Part shown: positions 46,300 to 57,669 of the stretch, one piece after another
How the letters are laid out: each line of letters begins with the position of its first letter
Numbering within the stretch: position 1 is the first letter of the stretch
Origin: Chenopodium formosanum
Lineage: Eukaryota > Streptophyta > Magnoliopsida > Caryophyllales > Amaranthaceae
Reading direction: 5' to 3'
NCBI GenBank assembly: GCA_024500155.1
Contig: CM044873.1
Location: 1,803,001-1,867,000 of the forward strand
Length of the DNA: 64,000 nt
Position numbers and translations under genes: made by a program
Notes under the pieces: generated by a model
Told to the model about the DNA's origin: nothing
What the model saw: only the letters and a program-made list of their open reading frames with translations
Databases searched by the model: none

Positions 46300-49200
46300 A
46301 TGGATAGCTTTGAGTCCAGGTATTTACTTTTTCTATATTTTTTAAGTTTCTACTTGTATTATTCTAAGATTCCTCTTCAATTTTAAAGTTTTATATGATT
46401 CACTTTAGCATTTTATATAATTTCAAGTGATTTGCTACTATATCTTACAATTTCTAAATTTAGAAATAAAGCAGAGATGATTTGTTTATCAAAATTGTCA
46501 ACCAAAGTGTAAGATCTACTTCAAGTTGACTTTCTAAATCAGTTTATATGCTCTTTAATTTTTATGGACGAAGTATATACTGTAGAAATCAAAATTATTA
46601 TCATTTTCCTGGAGAATGGATTATTTTACTGTGGAAATTTGATTCAACGAGTAGTACTGCCCTCTCTCTGTGTGTGGGTGAGTGTTTTATTTATTTATTT
46701 TTTTAATCAAGGTAGGAGTTAAAAATTAAAAATGGAGTGAGTAAATGATTAGGATATGAATGTGCAGCCGGAATTCGGTTTCGTGGCACATTTGGTGGTA
46801 CTTAGTTGATTATGATGTACAAGTTATTGTATTAGTATTATGATATGTTTATCCAGAATCAATTCAATCAAAGGTAATGATTGTTGACTAATAAAAAATT
46901 TGTGCATTTGTTCCTAATTCCGAACCTTGTTAATGTCTACTGGGGACAAGACATGTGAGATAAGGATCATTTTTAAAGAAGAAGATGTTGTAGTATTTCA
47001 CTTATTGCATAGTTGAATCAAGTTTGAGCTTGGCCTTAACACCTTTGAACAAGTTTATGGGAGCTAGAAAGAGTAGTTTACAGTATTTTCGCAGTCAGTT
47101 TTCAGAATTAACATGAATGTCTTAGTACAAATGATTTTTACATATGAAGTACATTATATAGATTATCTTATGTATAGTTACTTTGAAAATTTGTAATACT
47201 GAAAACTAGAAGCTGTAGTAGTATTGAATCAGAAAGTATTGCTAACTTTGGAATCAAATGTGACTTCTTGAGCTTTGTTTGAATGAATGTGATGCAAGTT
47301 TAGTAAGTGCTCTCTTAGATATTTCAAGTGCCTAATTTTGTTGCAACCATTAACAGTACACTTATACTAAAATTGTTATATTTTTGTGGTATTAGGTATG
47401 TAAATTGTTGCAAAAGGTACAAGGTGCTGCCTAATTCTGCTATTTTGAGCTCTCTTTCCAAGGTATGTTTTGACTTCAGAGCTAGTATCAGTAGTAAGTA
47501 GTTCAATGAAATTGATTTCAACATTCAAATTAAGATGGAATTTTTAGGTAAGTATAAGTCATTAGGTCTTAATTAAAAATGAAACTGCTTGTTCAAAACG
47601 CTTAAAACTGCTGGAAAACACCCAACCAAACACACTCTTATTACTTTTCAACTGTAATCAGCTTCTGAACTTCAAGAACTTTAGTTTGGTTCAGGTGTCA
47701 CAATTCTAATTCTTGTGAATGTTTTCCTACCAACAGAACACAGCCTTAGAAACTGTAATTCAACTGTGGTATACATGTGATCAGTCACTTCTTTATCGAG
47801 GATGCAGAGCAGGTTAAAATTGATCATGTTGTTTGTATAGGTCTAAGAGCCGTAAGAGGTCTCTTACTAATAGATTTAAAAACAATTAACAAGTATCTTG
47901 ACTGATTTATGCTAATTCCATAGAAACAATTTTGGCTATCCTACGTATGCAGGTTGAGCGTCAGAAATCTTTTCAAAGGCCAAGTAATCTTGTTGTTGTA
48001 CTGGACCACCTGAAGGATGCTGACTTATTGCCTCTTATTGATATGATCAATGCAATGAGCTCTTCTGATGTTGATGCTGTTGATATACTCAATGAATCAC
48101 CTTGCATTCTAAATGAAGATCAGGTTCTTTCACTGATGTGTGCAGCCAACCGAAAACTCCGTACAGTTAGTCTTCAAGATTTGCCATTTACAAAACGCTT
48201 CTTGAGGTTTGTTTTGTGGTTCTGAGAGCTACTTTTTTGAGTGTGCTTATGGTGGGAGTCCTGCTTCTAAATAGTCATATTAACCCGCTTATAAATTCCT
48301 ATTCTCTCCACATATAAAGTCCTATTCTCTTCAAAACATTTTGTTTGGTTCAGTGCTGCAAAGTTTATTTATTTATTTTTTTTATAAAATTTGCGCTTTT
48401 ACTTGTGTTTTTGTCTGACGAAGTACTAATTTTTACTGAACTTTATTTTCATAAGTTGAAAGAATAGGACCTAAGTCAAATAACAGCTTTGGTCTCCATT
48501 TTTTTTGCTCTTCATATTTAAATGATTATAACATTCTTCTTGTCAGGCACTGTAATTCATAGTTAGCTAATGATTAACACTATGAGGTTTTCCCTGTTAG
48601 GTATCTATTTCGAAGTGGTTTGTGTTGTCAAGTTTTAAAGCTGAGCTCTTCTAGTCTTCAGAAGCTTGACATGGTTGGAAGCTTTATGCAATTACGAAAG
48701 CTCAATTTGGATTTCTGCACCTCACTGACTACCCTACACAAGGATTGTTTTTCTAACATGCCCAACTTAATGCATCTTTCGATGTGTGAGACAAGAATTG
48801 CTAATCTCTGGACTACTACTACTGCCCTGTCTAAGCTTCCTTCACTAATAGAACTTCGATTTCAAAACTGTTTGTGCTGCGAAGATACTGGCCCATGCCC
48901 TGCATATTCTACCAATAAATTTGGTTTTCATGTCAGCAAACCTGATTATTTTACTGGACAGACTAATACATGTTCTGATCATCTACAGAATTTAAGCGTA
49001 TTGGATTTATCATCTGATCCCCATTCTGGTTTGAAACAGGTAATGATGACTTATGCTTCTCTAGATATTTTTTTTACATCTGAAATACTGTTACATTGTT
49101 ATTATTTTAATAACTTCATGTACTACATACATTTCAGAATTTCCGTGATGAGTCCAATGTACAAGATGGGTATGATTTTGACCTCAATGAAGGCGTAACA

Positions 49201-51501
49201 GTTCCTTCTGCGAGAAAGAAGTACATTTCACATCATCCTTCACCTTTATGCTTCGAGAAACATTACAGGGAGTTCATGATTGCTTCCTTGCCGAGATTAG
49301 AGGTTTTAGACAATTTACCTATTGGGAAGAAGGACAAAAAACTAGCTCAGGTGATATATTCAACATACTTTGAGTACTTGCCATATAAAAGACATGCAGA
49401 AGAGAATGTTTCCCGCATCCTTCATAATCGGGAAATAGCATCCAGGAGAACTCCCTTTAAGTCAAAGCAATCATCTCTTCCTAGGAAGAATCAGCATGGT
49501 TTTTCAAGGTCTCTTTGTGCAGCCAAGCTAGGTGCCTCACCATGGCCACATTTAAATTCCCTCTCTAGTATTAGCTTCGCTACAAATGAAGAGAGCAGGA
49601 GGTTCCGTCCTAGGCAATTTGAATATCATCCTTCCGACTCAAGCCTTATGGCTTTTGGAACTTTGGATGGAGAAGTGGTGGTGATCAACCATGAGAATGG
49701 CAAGAAATTTTCTTACATGCCACCCTTGGGAGCAAGGAATAGCATTTTGGGTCTCTGTTGGCTTAAGAAGTACCCCTCCAAGGTATGGCACACGTTTTAA
49801 AATGACGATGATATTGAATAATGAATACCCCTTCTGCATTATTATTTTACCCTATTTCATAATTTCAGACTGTTTGGCATAATGTGAATAGAATGAGCTA
49901 ATAACATAGTTGTGTGGTATGACCAGGTACTTGCTGGTTCTGATAATGGTATTTTAAGATTGTACGACATCAGTAAAACTTCGGCAAAGAGTGCGAATTC
50001 TTGTTACGATGGTGTTTTTAACGCCTCTGATAAGTTTGAGCAGTTGACTTCAGTTCATATCAACTCAACTGATGAAATGCTTCTTGTGAGTGGTTACACA
50101 AGAAACGTAGCCATGTATGATATGGTTACTGGAAAACGCTCACAGTTATTTAGTGATCTACATCAAGAGCCCATTAATGTTGCCAAGTTTTCCCATCTCT
50201 CTCCATTTATGTTTGCGACTTCATCATTTGATCATGATGTGAAAATGTGGGATATTAGACAAAAAATGGTCCGACCTTGCTATACTGCTACTAGTTCAAG
50301 AGGCAATGTGATGGTTTGCTTCTCCCCCGATGACCAGTATCTGCTTGTGTCAGCTGTAGATAATGAGGTAGTCTTCGTAGATGGATTTACTGGCTCTTAT
50401 CTGAACTAGATGGATCTTATATGTGCTTGACAGTTGACACTAATTTAAACTTGTTCAGCCTGAAACTTTATTATGTTTAAGTAAAATGAACAAAACTTAT
50501 GACCTTTTGAAATTGATTGCCCAGGTGCGACAACTTTTGGCTGCTGACGGGAGACTGCACACAGACTTTGGTATTGCTTCAAGTGGAAGTTCACATAACT
50601 ATACACGTTCGTATTACATGAATGGGAGCGACTATATTATTACAGGCAGTTCTGATGAACATGTTGTCCGCATTTGTTGTGCTCAGACAGGAAGGCGACT
50701 GAGAGATGTTTATTTTGAGGTAACTCTTGAATTACAAATTTCAAGCATTCTATTTGTGTGGAATTCATATCAAGATCATATATAGTACTTTAGAATGTCC
50801 AAGAAATGTTATCTTACCAAGAATGTTTTATGACTTCATGAATGGGTTTTATGTTAAGCCCCTTCTTCAACTGAGTGATGGAGAGAAGATAGCATAACCA
50901 CTAGAAAAAAGGGGAGTTTTGTAAGATCATGTACTCCATAATATCCTTAATAGTGAGAGGTTGGCGCTTGGGAAAATGTTAACATAATTCTTCCAGATTG
51001 TAAGACTTTTAGATTCTTTATTTATTTCTATACTCAATTTTTTTTTCCTGGATGATTTGCAGGGGAAGGGCTCAGACAAAGCAATGTTCGTGCAGTCCTT
51101 GAGGAGTGATCCTTTCAGGGTAAATCTTTTCTGTTCCCACTGTAACCTTTTTCTATTCGGATAAGCAGACATAGAGGATATTATTAACCTGTAGGAGTAT
51201 AGGTGATTTTGAATCTGTAATCTGACAATTTTTTTCATTTTGTAAATGGCAGCCGTTCAACATGAGTATCTTAGCTTCTTATGCACAATCAAACTCCAAG
51301 TGTGAAATAATCAAGGTAATTTTGTTTATGGAAGTTTTCTCTGGCTAGTATATACGGAATAATGCGGAGTTGTGGATGCATTTGTAAACTTTCTTAACTT
51401 TTACCATGCTTTGGCAGGTAAATTTGCTATCATCTAGTGAAGAAGGTGAAGACGATTCTTACTTACAGCAGTCCTGCCCATCTTTTAGCCTTGGTGGTTG
51501 A
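46300..51501 (+). CDS. LRR plus WD40-repeat protein with DWD box
   Basis: Eleven exons, frame kept throughout, 789 aa: 46300-46319, 47396-47462, 47737-47812, 47924-48206, 48601-49039, 49138-49782, 49927-50367, 50525-50719, 51063-51119, 51253-51315, 51418-51501. Residues about 95-290 have leucine-rich repeats (MQLRKLNLDFCTSLTTLH, LSVLDLSSDP). WD40 blades occupy about 450-740: FEYHPSDSSLMAFGTLDGEV, VLAGSDNGILRLYDISK, TGSSDEHVVRICCAQTGRR. FATSSFDHDVKMWDIR (about 606-621) fits the 16-residue DWD box used by DDB1-binding substrate receptors of CUL4 ubiquitin ligases. I believe Arabidopsis DHU1 (DWD hypersensitive to UV-B 1) is the matching protein, but not firmly enough for a symbol. Exon 1 is only 20 nt. 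Exon 4 must start at 47924: the later AG at 47952-47953 would bring an immediate stop. Confidence 0.88.
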
Positions 51502-53191
51502 TCCTAGTAAATATATATCATACGAAGTATGTTAATTCGGACTATGTATAATGGTATAAATTTCATCTGCAAGTATACATAATTATATCTTCCTATTTGA
51601 AGGTTATTACTGAATCAATTTTCACGGCCTCTGCATCTCAGGTCAGGTTCAAATCTTCCTCTGAAGAATTGAGATAGTTTGTACATAGGTTTCCTGATGA
51701 GTGTGTTGTTGTACATTACCTTATTCCATAAATATATACAAAGTATTTTTTCTACTCTTTATGTTATAGATATGCAGAGATTAGTAATCGATCATAAAAA
51801 ATTGCATACGGATTACAATATATACAGCACCTTTTCTTTGTAAATGAAGTTAGCACTAATTCAATGTTTACATCCTCTCCTAACAAATTATAAATCACTC
51901 ACTACTCACCGATTGTTTGCAAAACATTTAGGTGTATCTAGAGCTAAGAACATCAATTACAGTATTAACCGGACTGTCAAAAGATTGTCTTCAGGGATAA
52001 ACCCCATACCCTAAAGTACAGAAACATGAGTGCAGGTTCCGCAAGAACTGCCCCTAAAAGAGGCAGGCCGTGTATTGCAGTAATGCAGGGGTGCCATAAC
52101 CTCACCGTGAGGCCGCGCACCGCAGCACGGATGCAAGGGCATCTGTTTAATTCAGCCTTATTCTCTGTACATTTTCCTATGAAGACACTTCTAGTTCTGT
52201 GCAAGGTACACGATTTTCCCTTATTTAAGGACACGCCCATGCTACATTCAACCTTATGTGCGCTACAAAATTTGGCATATGCACGAACGGATGCATATGA
52301 TTCATTAATGTTCATTGAACTGGAGTCAAAATTCCAAAAAACCTGAAGGACAACATAGGACCACCCTTCTATGTGTTGTCATATTCGGCATGTGATCCCA
52401 TGTCCATGTACATCTTGAGCATATTGCAATTTTATTTTATGTTTTTCCAATTTAAATTGTCCGAGCCTTTTGAAATTTTTGGAAGCAATTTTTGAAGAAT
52501 CACACATGCATCGAGTTCATAATGGGCTAGTAACTATTTAGGATCTGTTCACATTTGTTGAAGTGAGCTGAACTGGACTGAACTGAACTGATTGGAGCTG
52601 AATTGAACTGAATTGAGCTGAAATGTATATTTTATGTGAGAGGGAAATTAAGAGCTGAGCTGAACTGAACTGAACTGATTGAAGTTGAACTGAACTGAAA
52701 TGATTGGATCTGAACTGAAATCAAGTAAATGTTAACAGGCCCTAACTAGAACGTAAAAGGGAAATTGATGTGTCTTTTTTGATATTATATGAATTTCTTA
52801 TTTATTTTTACTTATGTAGACACTTTTGTTAGGTTGTGTGTACAATGTCAAACATCTAGATACGAACATAACTTGAGCACATGAGCTCGCATTTATTGTA
52901 CATAGTGATTAAACTTTAGGTAACAAATAGTACTAGTCCCTTTCGTGATCGGTATGGAGCCTGAACTTGTTGTGTCTATCTCATATTCATACCATGATGT
53001 ATACATTTGGACGCGCTAAAATTACAGGGGTCCTTAGTTTGGCCATGTGTAGTATGCTTTGAATGACCTAATCTTTTACACCGTACTGTTGTCTCACTCT
53101 CAGCTAATATATCCCCATTATAAAGCCTTACTAACTCCAAGTCAAGAATTCAAATCAAAGTCCTAGTAAAATTTGCAGACATCAAAGAAAA
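51502..53191. other. Intergenic region with GC-rich island and MITE
   Basis: Holds the 3' UTR of the WD40 gene, a locally GC-rich patch (about 52020-52160), a TGAAC-rich MITE (52541-52743) and the promoter of the first GASA gene. The 106-codon open frame at 52026-52346 has no recognisable domain and is not annotated as a gene. Confidence 0.5.
52541..52743. mobile_element. TGAAC-rich MITE, copy at 52.5 kb
   Basis: It starts ggatctgttcacatttgttg and ends gtaaatgttaacaggccc; the interior is dense in gaactgaactgaactgatt. At 203 bp it is the longest of the four clear copies. Bases TA flank both edges. Confidence 0.7.
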
Positions 53192-54106
53192 ATGAAGCTT
53201 GTTATTGCAACTCTGTCAATTGTTATCCTTGTTCTTGCCTCATCTTTTGTTCATCCATCCATGGCTCTTAATGATGCAATCAAGCCTAACACTAGTAAGT
53301 GGGTTTCTATCAAGTACTATATGCTTAATTATTGTATGCATTTCCTTAGACAAGACTAGAATAACAACTTTTGAAGTCAATTTTGAACATTGATCTTTAT
53401 CATTATATGTATCAATGTATGCACTATTGTGTTTATAGAGTTATAGTTAACAGTCTTAATACTAAAAGCATGATAATTCTATGAAAATATATTTTATGTT
53501 TCTAGTAATGTTGTATGGTAAAAAAAATGTCTTGTATTTTGTATTAATGACAATAAAAACGTTTATAACAGAGTTTGAACTCAAGACTAGCAAATTGAGT
53601 TACAAGTCTTGTTACTACTAAAGGGTGTTTTTTTTTTTTAATTTATTTATTTATTTATTTATTTTTATAAAGAACTCAAATAATACGATATGATATTTTA
53701 AGTAATAGCCCAGGGTAGATACCTACAAGCCACTAATTTGGGTATTTTGTAAGTGTTAGTTGAAGTTGTAACCCAAAAAAAAGCCAAAGTTTTATATAAA
53801 TGAAGTGCCTTGACTGGGTTAATATTGTTGATTTCAAAGGAAAATGAGTTACAAATAAAGGAAGTTTTATTTAAAGTTTCATTTAGCTGAAAGCTTGAAT
53901 ATTGTTGATTTTGGAATGTAGATCTGGATTGTGGTTCAATGTGTGGTGCGAGATGCAGTAAAGCAGGACATGAAGGCTGTATGAAATTCTGCCAAATTTG
54001 TTGCCAGAAGTGCAACTGTGTACCATCAGGGACCTTTGGTAACAAACACGAATGTCCTTGCTACAGAGACATGAGGAACTCTAAGGGCAAACCCAAGTGC
54101 CCTTAA
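53192..54106 (+). CDS. GASA/snakin cysteine-rich peptide, copy A
   Basis: Two exons, 53192-53294 and 53922-54106, phase-1 intron, 95 aa. The precursor has a signal peptide (MKLVIATLSIVILVLASS, cleaved probably after SMA near residue 25), a short spacer interrupted by the intron after residue 34, and a C-terminal GASA domain of about 60 aa with 12 Cys in the family pattern: CGSMCGARC, then FCQICCQKCNCVPSGTFGN, and a final HECPCYRDM...KCP. Family members are secreted or wall-associated peptides, often gibberellin-responsive, acting in growth, redox balance or antimicrobial defence. Several short open frames nearby are reading-frame shadows of exon 2. It is the left member of a tandem pair. Confidence 0.95.
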
Positions 54107-54815
54107 GTTTTCTCACAAGATAAATTTAGATCTAGTCACCTTTCTCTCTGTCCGGAAATTGTTGTCACTATAATAATCGTATATTTGTTTTGAATTATGT
54201 ACGGGCATAGGTTTAGTATGCTTCTAATAAGAGTAAATTATGTACCGGTATGTTTCATTCGAAACTCCCAAATAAATGAATTGGTGTTTCTCAACATCAT
54301 TTTAGTCATATGTACCATTACGCATTAATGAATTTCTTATTATATTATTGGTTATATAATGTGTAAGTAATATGTATAAGTAATATAAACCGATTTCTTA
54401 TCTAAAGTTCGTTTTTACAAGAACAAATTTAATTGTCTAACAGTTAGGCAACTAACAAAGAGTTACATAAATTACGTACCTAAACCTTACTACAATTTTC
54501 TCATTTTGTGTATCAGCTACTCATTTAGTTACGCAAATCAACCTACTCTTTTAAGGGTAGGTATTAAAAGTAAAATTAATTGCTTGAGTGTACTGTATAC
54601 GATATAAAATTGTGCTTTTAGTTGCGTTTGCATGTATTTGCATGAATCACAACTCAGACGACATACGGTGTCCTGTGTAAAAAAATTTCTGTAACACTGC
54701 CTAATAGCCGAACATGTGTTCATAATTTTGAGCTATCTTAGTATTTCTTCAGCTATATAATCAAGGCCATAGTAATTAGAAGTAAAGCTACAGTTCCCCA
54801 TAAAATCAAAAAAAA
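54107..54815. other. Spacer between tandem GASA genes
   Basis: The first 220 bp (3' UTR and flank of copy A, including tgtccggaaatt and gtaccggtatgtttca) match the 3' flank of copy B, so the duplication extends past the coding region. The rest is AT-rich; a TATA-like ctatataatc at about 54752 is about 60 bp upstream of the copy B ATG. Confidence 0.6.
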
Positions 54816-55707
54816 ATGAAGCTATTTTTCGCAACTCTGTCTATTGTTTTCCTCGTTCTTGTCTCATGTTTAGTTCATCCATACATGACTCTTTCTGATG
54901 CAATCAAGCCTAACTCAAGTAAGAAATCTTTTCATCAAATACAATATGCTTAATTTTATGCATTTTCCTTGAACAAATATAATCTAGTCCATAGTTCTCT
55001 ATGTAAAACTTGTGTAGTTGTGTGATTTGCTTGAATTGGTAGTTTTTTTTTTTTTTTTTCAGTTAGCAAATATTATTGGTTAAATAAACTAGTGTGGATG
55101 CTAATGATTTGAAACAGAGTATATATTCTTTTTAATTTATGGAAAATGTAAAATTGCCATTCAAAAGATCTGTACATTGTTTACGAGTAAAAGAAAAAAA
55201 ATAAAGTTTGCACATTTTGTTCATGATTTATGCACATTCAGTTCAAAAAATTTAGGAAGTACATATAAATGTACACATTTTAACATCTTCAAAAGAAGCA
55301 AAGTTATTTGGTGTTTTATGGAGTGTTTGACTACTTTCAACTGTACTAGACCTATTAGTTAAAAAAAAAAAGAAAAAAAAAAAAAAAAAAAAACACTCCA
55401 AGGGTTCCCTGATTCCTACATGGCTACATTAATATCTCAGAATTGTAATTTCTCTTCATTTACCAAACTAGCCTTTGAAATAAAAGACTGAATGCTGGAA
55501 TTTAATTGATTCTTGAATGCAGGTGTGGACTGTGACTCCAAGTGTGGGGTGAGATGCAGTAAATCAGGACATGACCGATGTCTAACATTTTGCCTCAAGT
55601 GTTGCCTTAAGTGTAATTGTGTACCATCTGGGACTTTTGGCAACAAACATGAATGTCCTTGCTACAGAGACATGATGAACTCTAAGGGCAACCCCAAGTG
55701 CCCTTAA
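54816..55707 (+). CDS. GASA/snakin cysteine-rich peptide, copy B
   Basis: Two exons, 54816-54918 and 55523-55707, of exactly the same lengths (103 and 185 nt) and intron phase as copy A; 95 aa. It has a signal peptide (MKLFFATLSIVFLVLVS), spacer and a 12-Cys GASA domain with all cysteines conserved. The two mature domains differ mainly in the variable central stretch (DRCLTFCLKCCLKC here, EGCMKFCQICCQKC in A) and share CVPSGTFGNKHECPCYRDM. A local duplicate of copy A. Its intron holds poly(T) and poly(A) tracts (55041-55060, 55360-55393). Confidence 0.95.
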
Positions 55708-56320
55708 TATCACTCTATTCTGAAAATTACAACTCAATCGTCTCCCCTCCCTTTGTCCGGAAATAATTGTAACTACGTTAGTATTTTTAAATTATAAACG
55801 GACATAGGGAAGTATTTTCTTATGAGTAATAGTAATTATGTACGGTATGTTTCACTTTAAACTCTGAAATAAATATTTTGGTGTCACACGAACATCATAG
55901 ACATCATTTTAACCATTTGCACAATTACTTAGTAGCGACGTATTTCTTTAAACTCTGAAATAAATATAATATTTTGGTGTCACGCAAACATCATGGACAT
56001 CATTTTAACCATTTGCAAAAATACTAAAACGTATCATTCTCTAATCAGAAGCTCAAATTACAGGAGTAAGGCTAATTGTCCACTACAGTTAAGTAGATAA
56101 CAGGAGGTGAAATGTCAAAGATGTTCTTACTTGTTCAACTTGATGTAACAGAACAATTCACATCCTGTTAGTTACCTAACTATCAAGGAAAATACTTCGT
56201 ATACTTTTTCTTTTACACAATATTCACAGAAGATCAAACAATTCAGGAAGAACTAATTTTATACCATGTATTTCTCAACTGATTATAAAATTAAGTTACC
56301 ACAGATGACATTGCGAAATT
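55708..56320. other. Convergent region between GASA B and ARM gene
   Basis: The 3' flank of copy B contains a tandem duplication, period about 91 bp (units near 55859 and 55950, sharing tttggtgtcac and acatcattttaaccatttgc). No additional gene seen. Confidence 0.6.
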
Positions 56321-57669
56321 TCAGGTATACAATCCGCCTGCTCTAGCATTATAAGCTGCTTGTAGGTTTCTCAAATGTTGAAGAATCCTGTTAGCCTGCA
56401 ATACATCAAAAGAAAAGCACTTGCTTAGTAACAAATGATGATACATAAAAACTCATATTCGCCCAATTTTGATTTAATAGGGGCCGTTTTGCGTGTTTTC
56501 TTTGGGTATTGAGGTCCGGACATGAACAAAACATCCCAGAACGGGAAAAGGAAATTCAATATGAGACGGAAGGAGTAGAAACAATCACAAAAATTGTACC
56601 GTACCTTTTCTTTGGCCCTTGAGGTTCCGGACATGGACAAGATTACTAAAGGAGGCACAGCTCCTTCTTCTAACACCCTTCTGCAGTATCTATTACTCTC
56701 TGCACAAAAATGCACAAGTGCTGCAGCAGCATTCTCTTTTCCCCGGGGTGAACCTAACTCAATTGCCTCAACAAGAAGAGATATCCCCCCTGCTTCGGCT
56801 ATAGCCTTTCTTCCTTCAGGACCCGAGGCAAGATTTGCTAACACAACCACTGCCCTGTCGACCATCCCAGTTGCAGGATCCATCAAGTCTATCAGATGTT
56901 TTACAGCACCTGATCTCACTATTGTAAGCCGATTATCAGTACATGTAGACAAGTAGAACAAAGCAGTGGCCGCATCCTTCCTACCACGGGGTGTTCCATT
57001 TCCTAACAAATCCACCAAAGCACCAATAGCTCCTGAATTCCCTATCCTAATCTTATTCTCTTCAAATACAGATAAACTATAAAGAGTTGCAGCTGCATTT
57101 TCTCGGGCCTCAGAAGTCCCCTTCTGAAGGACATGGATCAAAGGCTCAATCGCCTCAGCTTTGACAATATTGACCTTATTGTTGTTACTGATAGACAAGT
57201 TCAGAACAGCTGTGACCGCGTTTTCTTGAGTTATCATGTCTGAACTACGAAGGAGGTCAACCAAAGGGCTGATTGCCCCACAGCTCGCTATCAAGATTTG
57301 GTTATCCAAGTCCTTGGCTAAAATCCGGAGCTCAGAGGTGGCTTCCCTTACAGTCTCGATTGTAGTACTTTTCAGATTCTCTACTAATTCCTTAACATGG
57401 GCCTCAAATCTTGCAGCAACCTCATTTTGACCTTCTCTTGCAGACAATGGTACAATCATGGGTGAAAGTCCCATCGACTGAACTCGAATTTTAGGATTAT
57501 ATCTTTTCCTTTCTTTTTGCTGAAGGCCTGTTGTTGCTGGTGCAGGAAGATCTTGATCCTTGGCCATCATGCCTATTTCATTGATTTCGCCGGCTTCTGA
57601 TGAATTGTGCAATTTCTGCTGATTGACATCTCTAACTGTATCTTGTTCTAAGTCAGTGTATGAAACCAT
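56321..57669 (-). CDS. ARM-repeat protein of PUB4-like class, lacking a U-box
   Basis: Two coding exons: 56605-57669 (355 codons) and 56321-56395 (24 codons plus stop), phase-0 GT-AG intron of 209 nt; 379 aa. About 80 polar N-terminal residues precede five or so armadillo repeats from about residue 85: CGAISPLVDLLRSSDMITQE, AEAIEPLIHVLQKG, SGAIGALVDLLGNGTPRGRK, SGAVKHLIDLMDPATG, EGAVPPLVILSMSG. The C-terminus is ANRILQHLRNLQAAYNARAG. The repeats are most like the ARM half of plant U-box proteins of the PUB2/PUB4 type, but no U-box precedes them; stand-alone proteins of this size exist in plants. It may act as a protein-interaction scaffold (inference). The 414-aa open frame reading past 56605 is intron read-through. 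A 5' UTR intron is likely (donor near 58336, acceptor near 57732). Confidence 0.9.

Noticed and set aside
52026..52346. 106-codon open frame in the GC-rich patch
   Set aside because: No recognisable domain, no promoter or intron context, and an overlapping antisense frame of the same length indicates compositional origin.
56425..57669. 414-aa single-exon version of the ARM protein
   Set aside because: The C-terminal 59 residues come from the intron after the GT donor at 56604; the spliced exon at 56321-56395 gives a family-like end.
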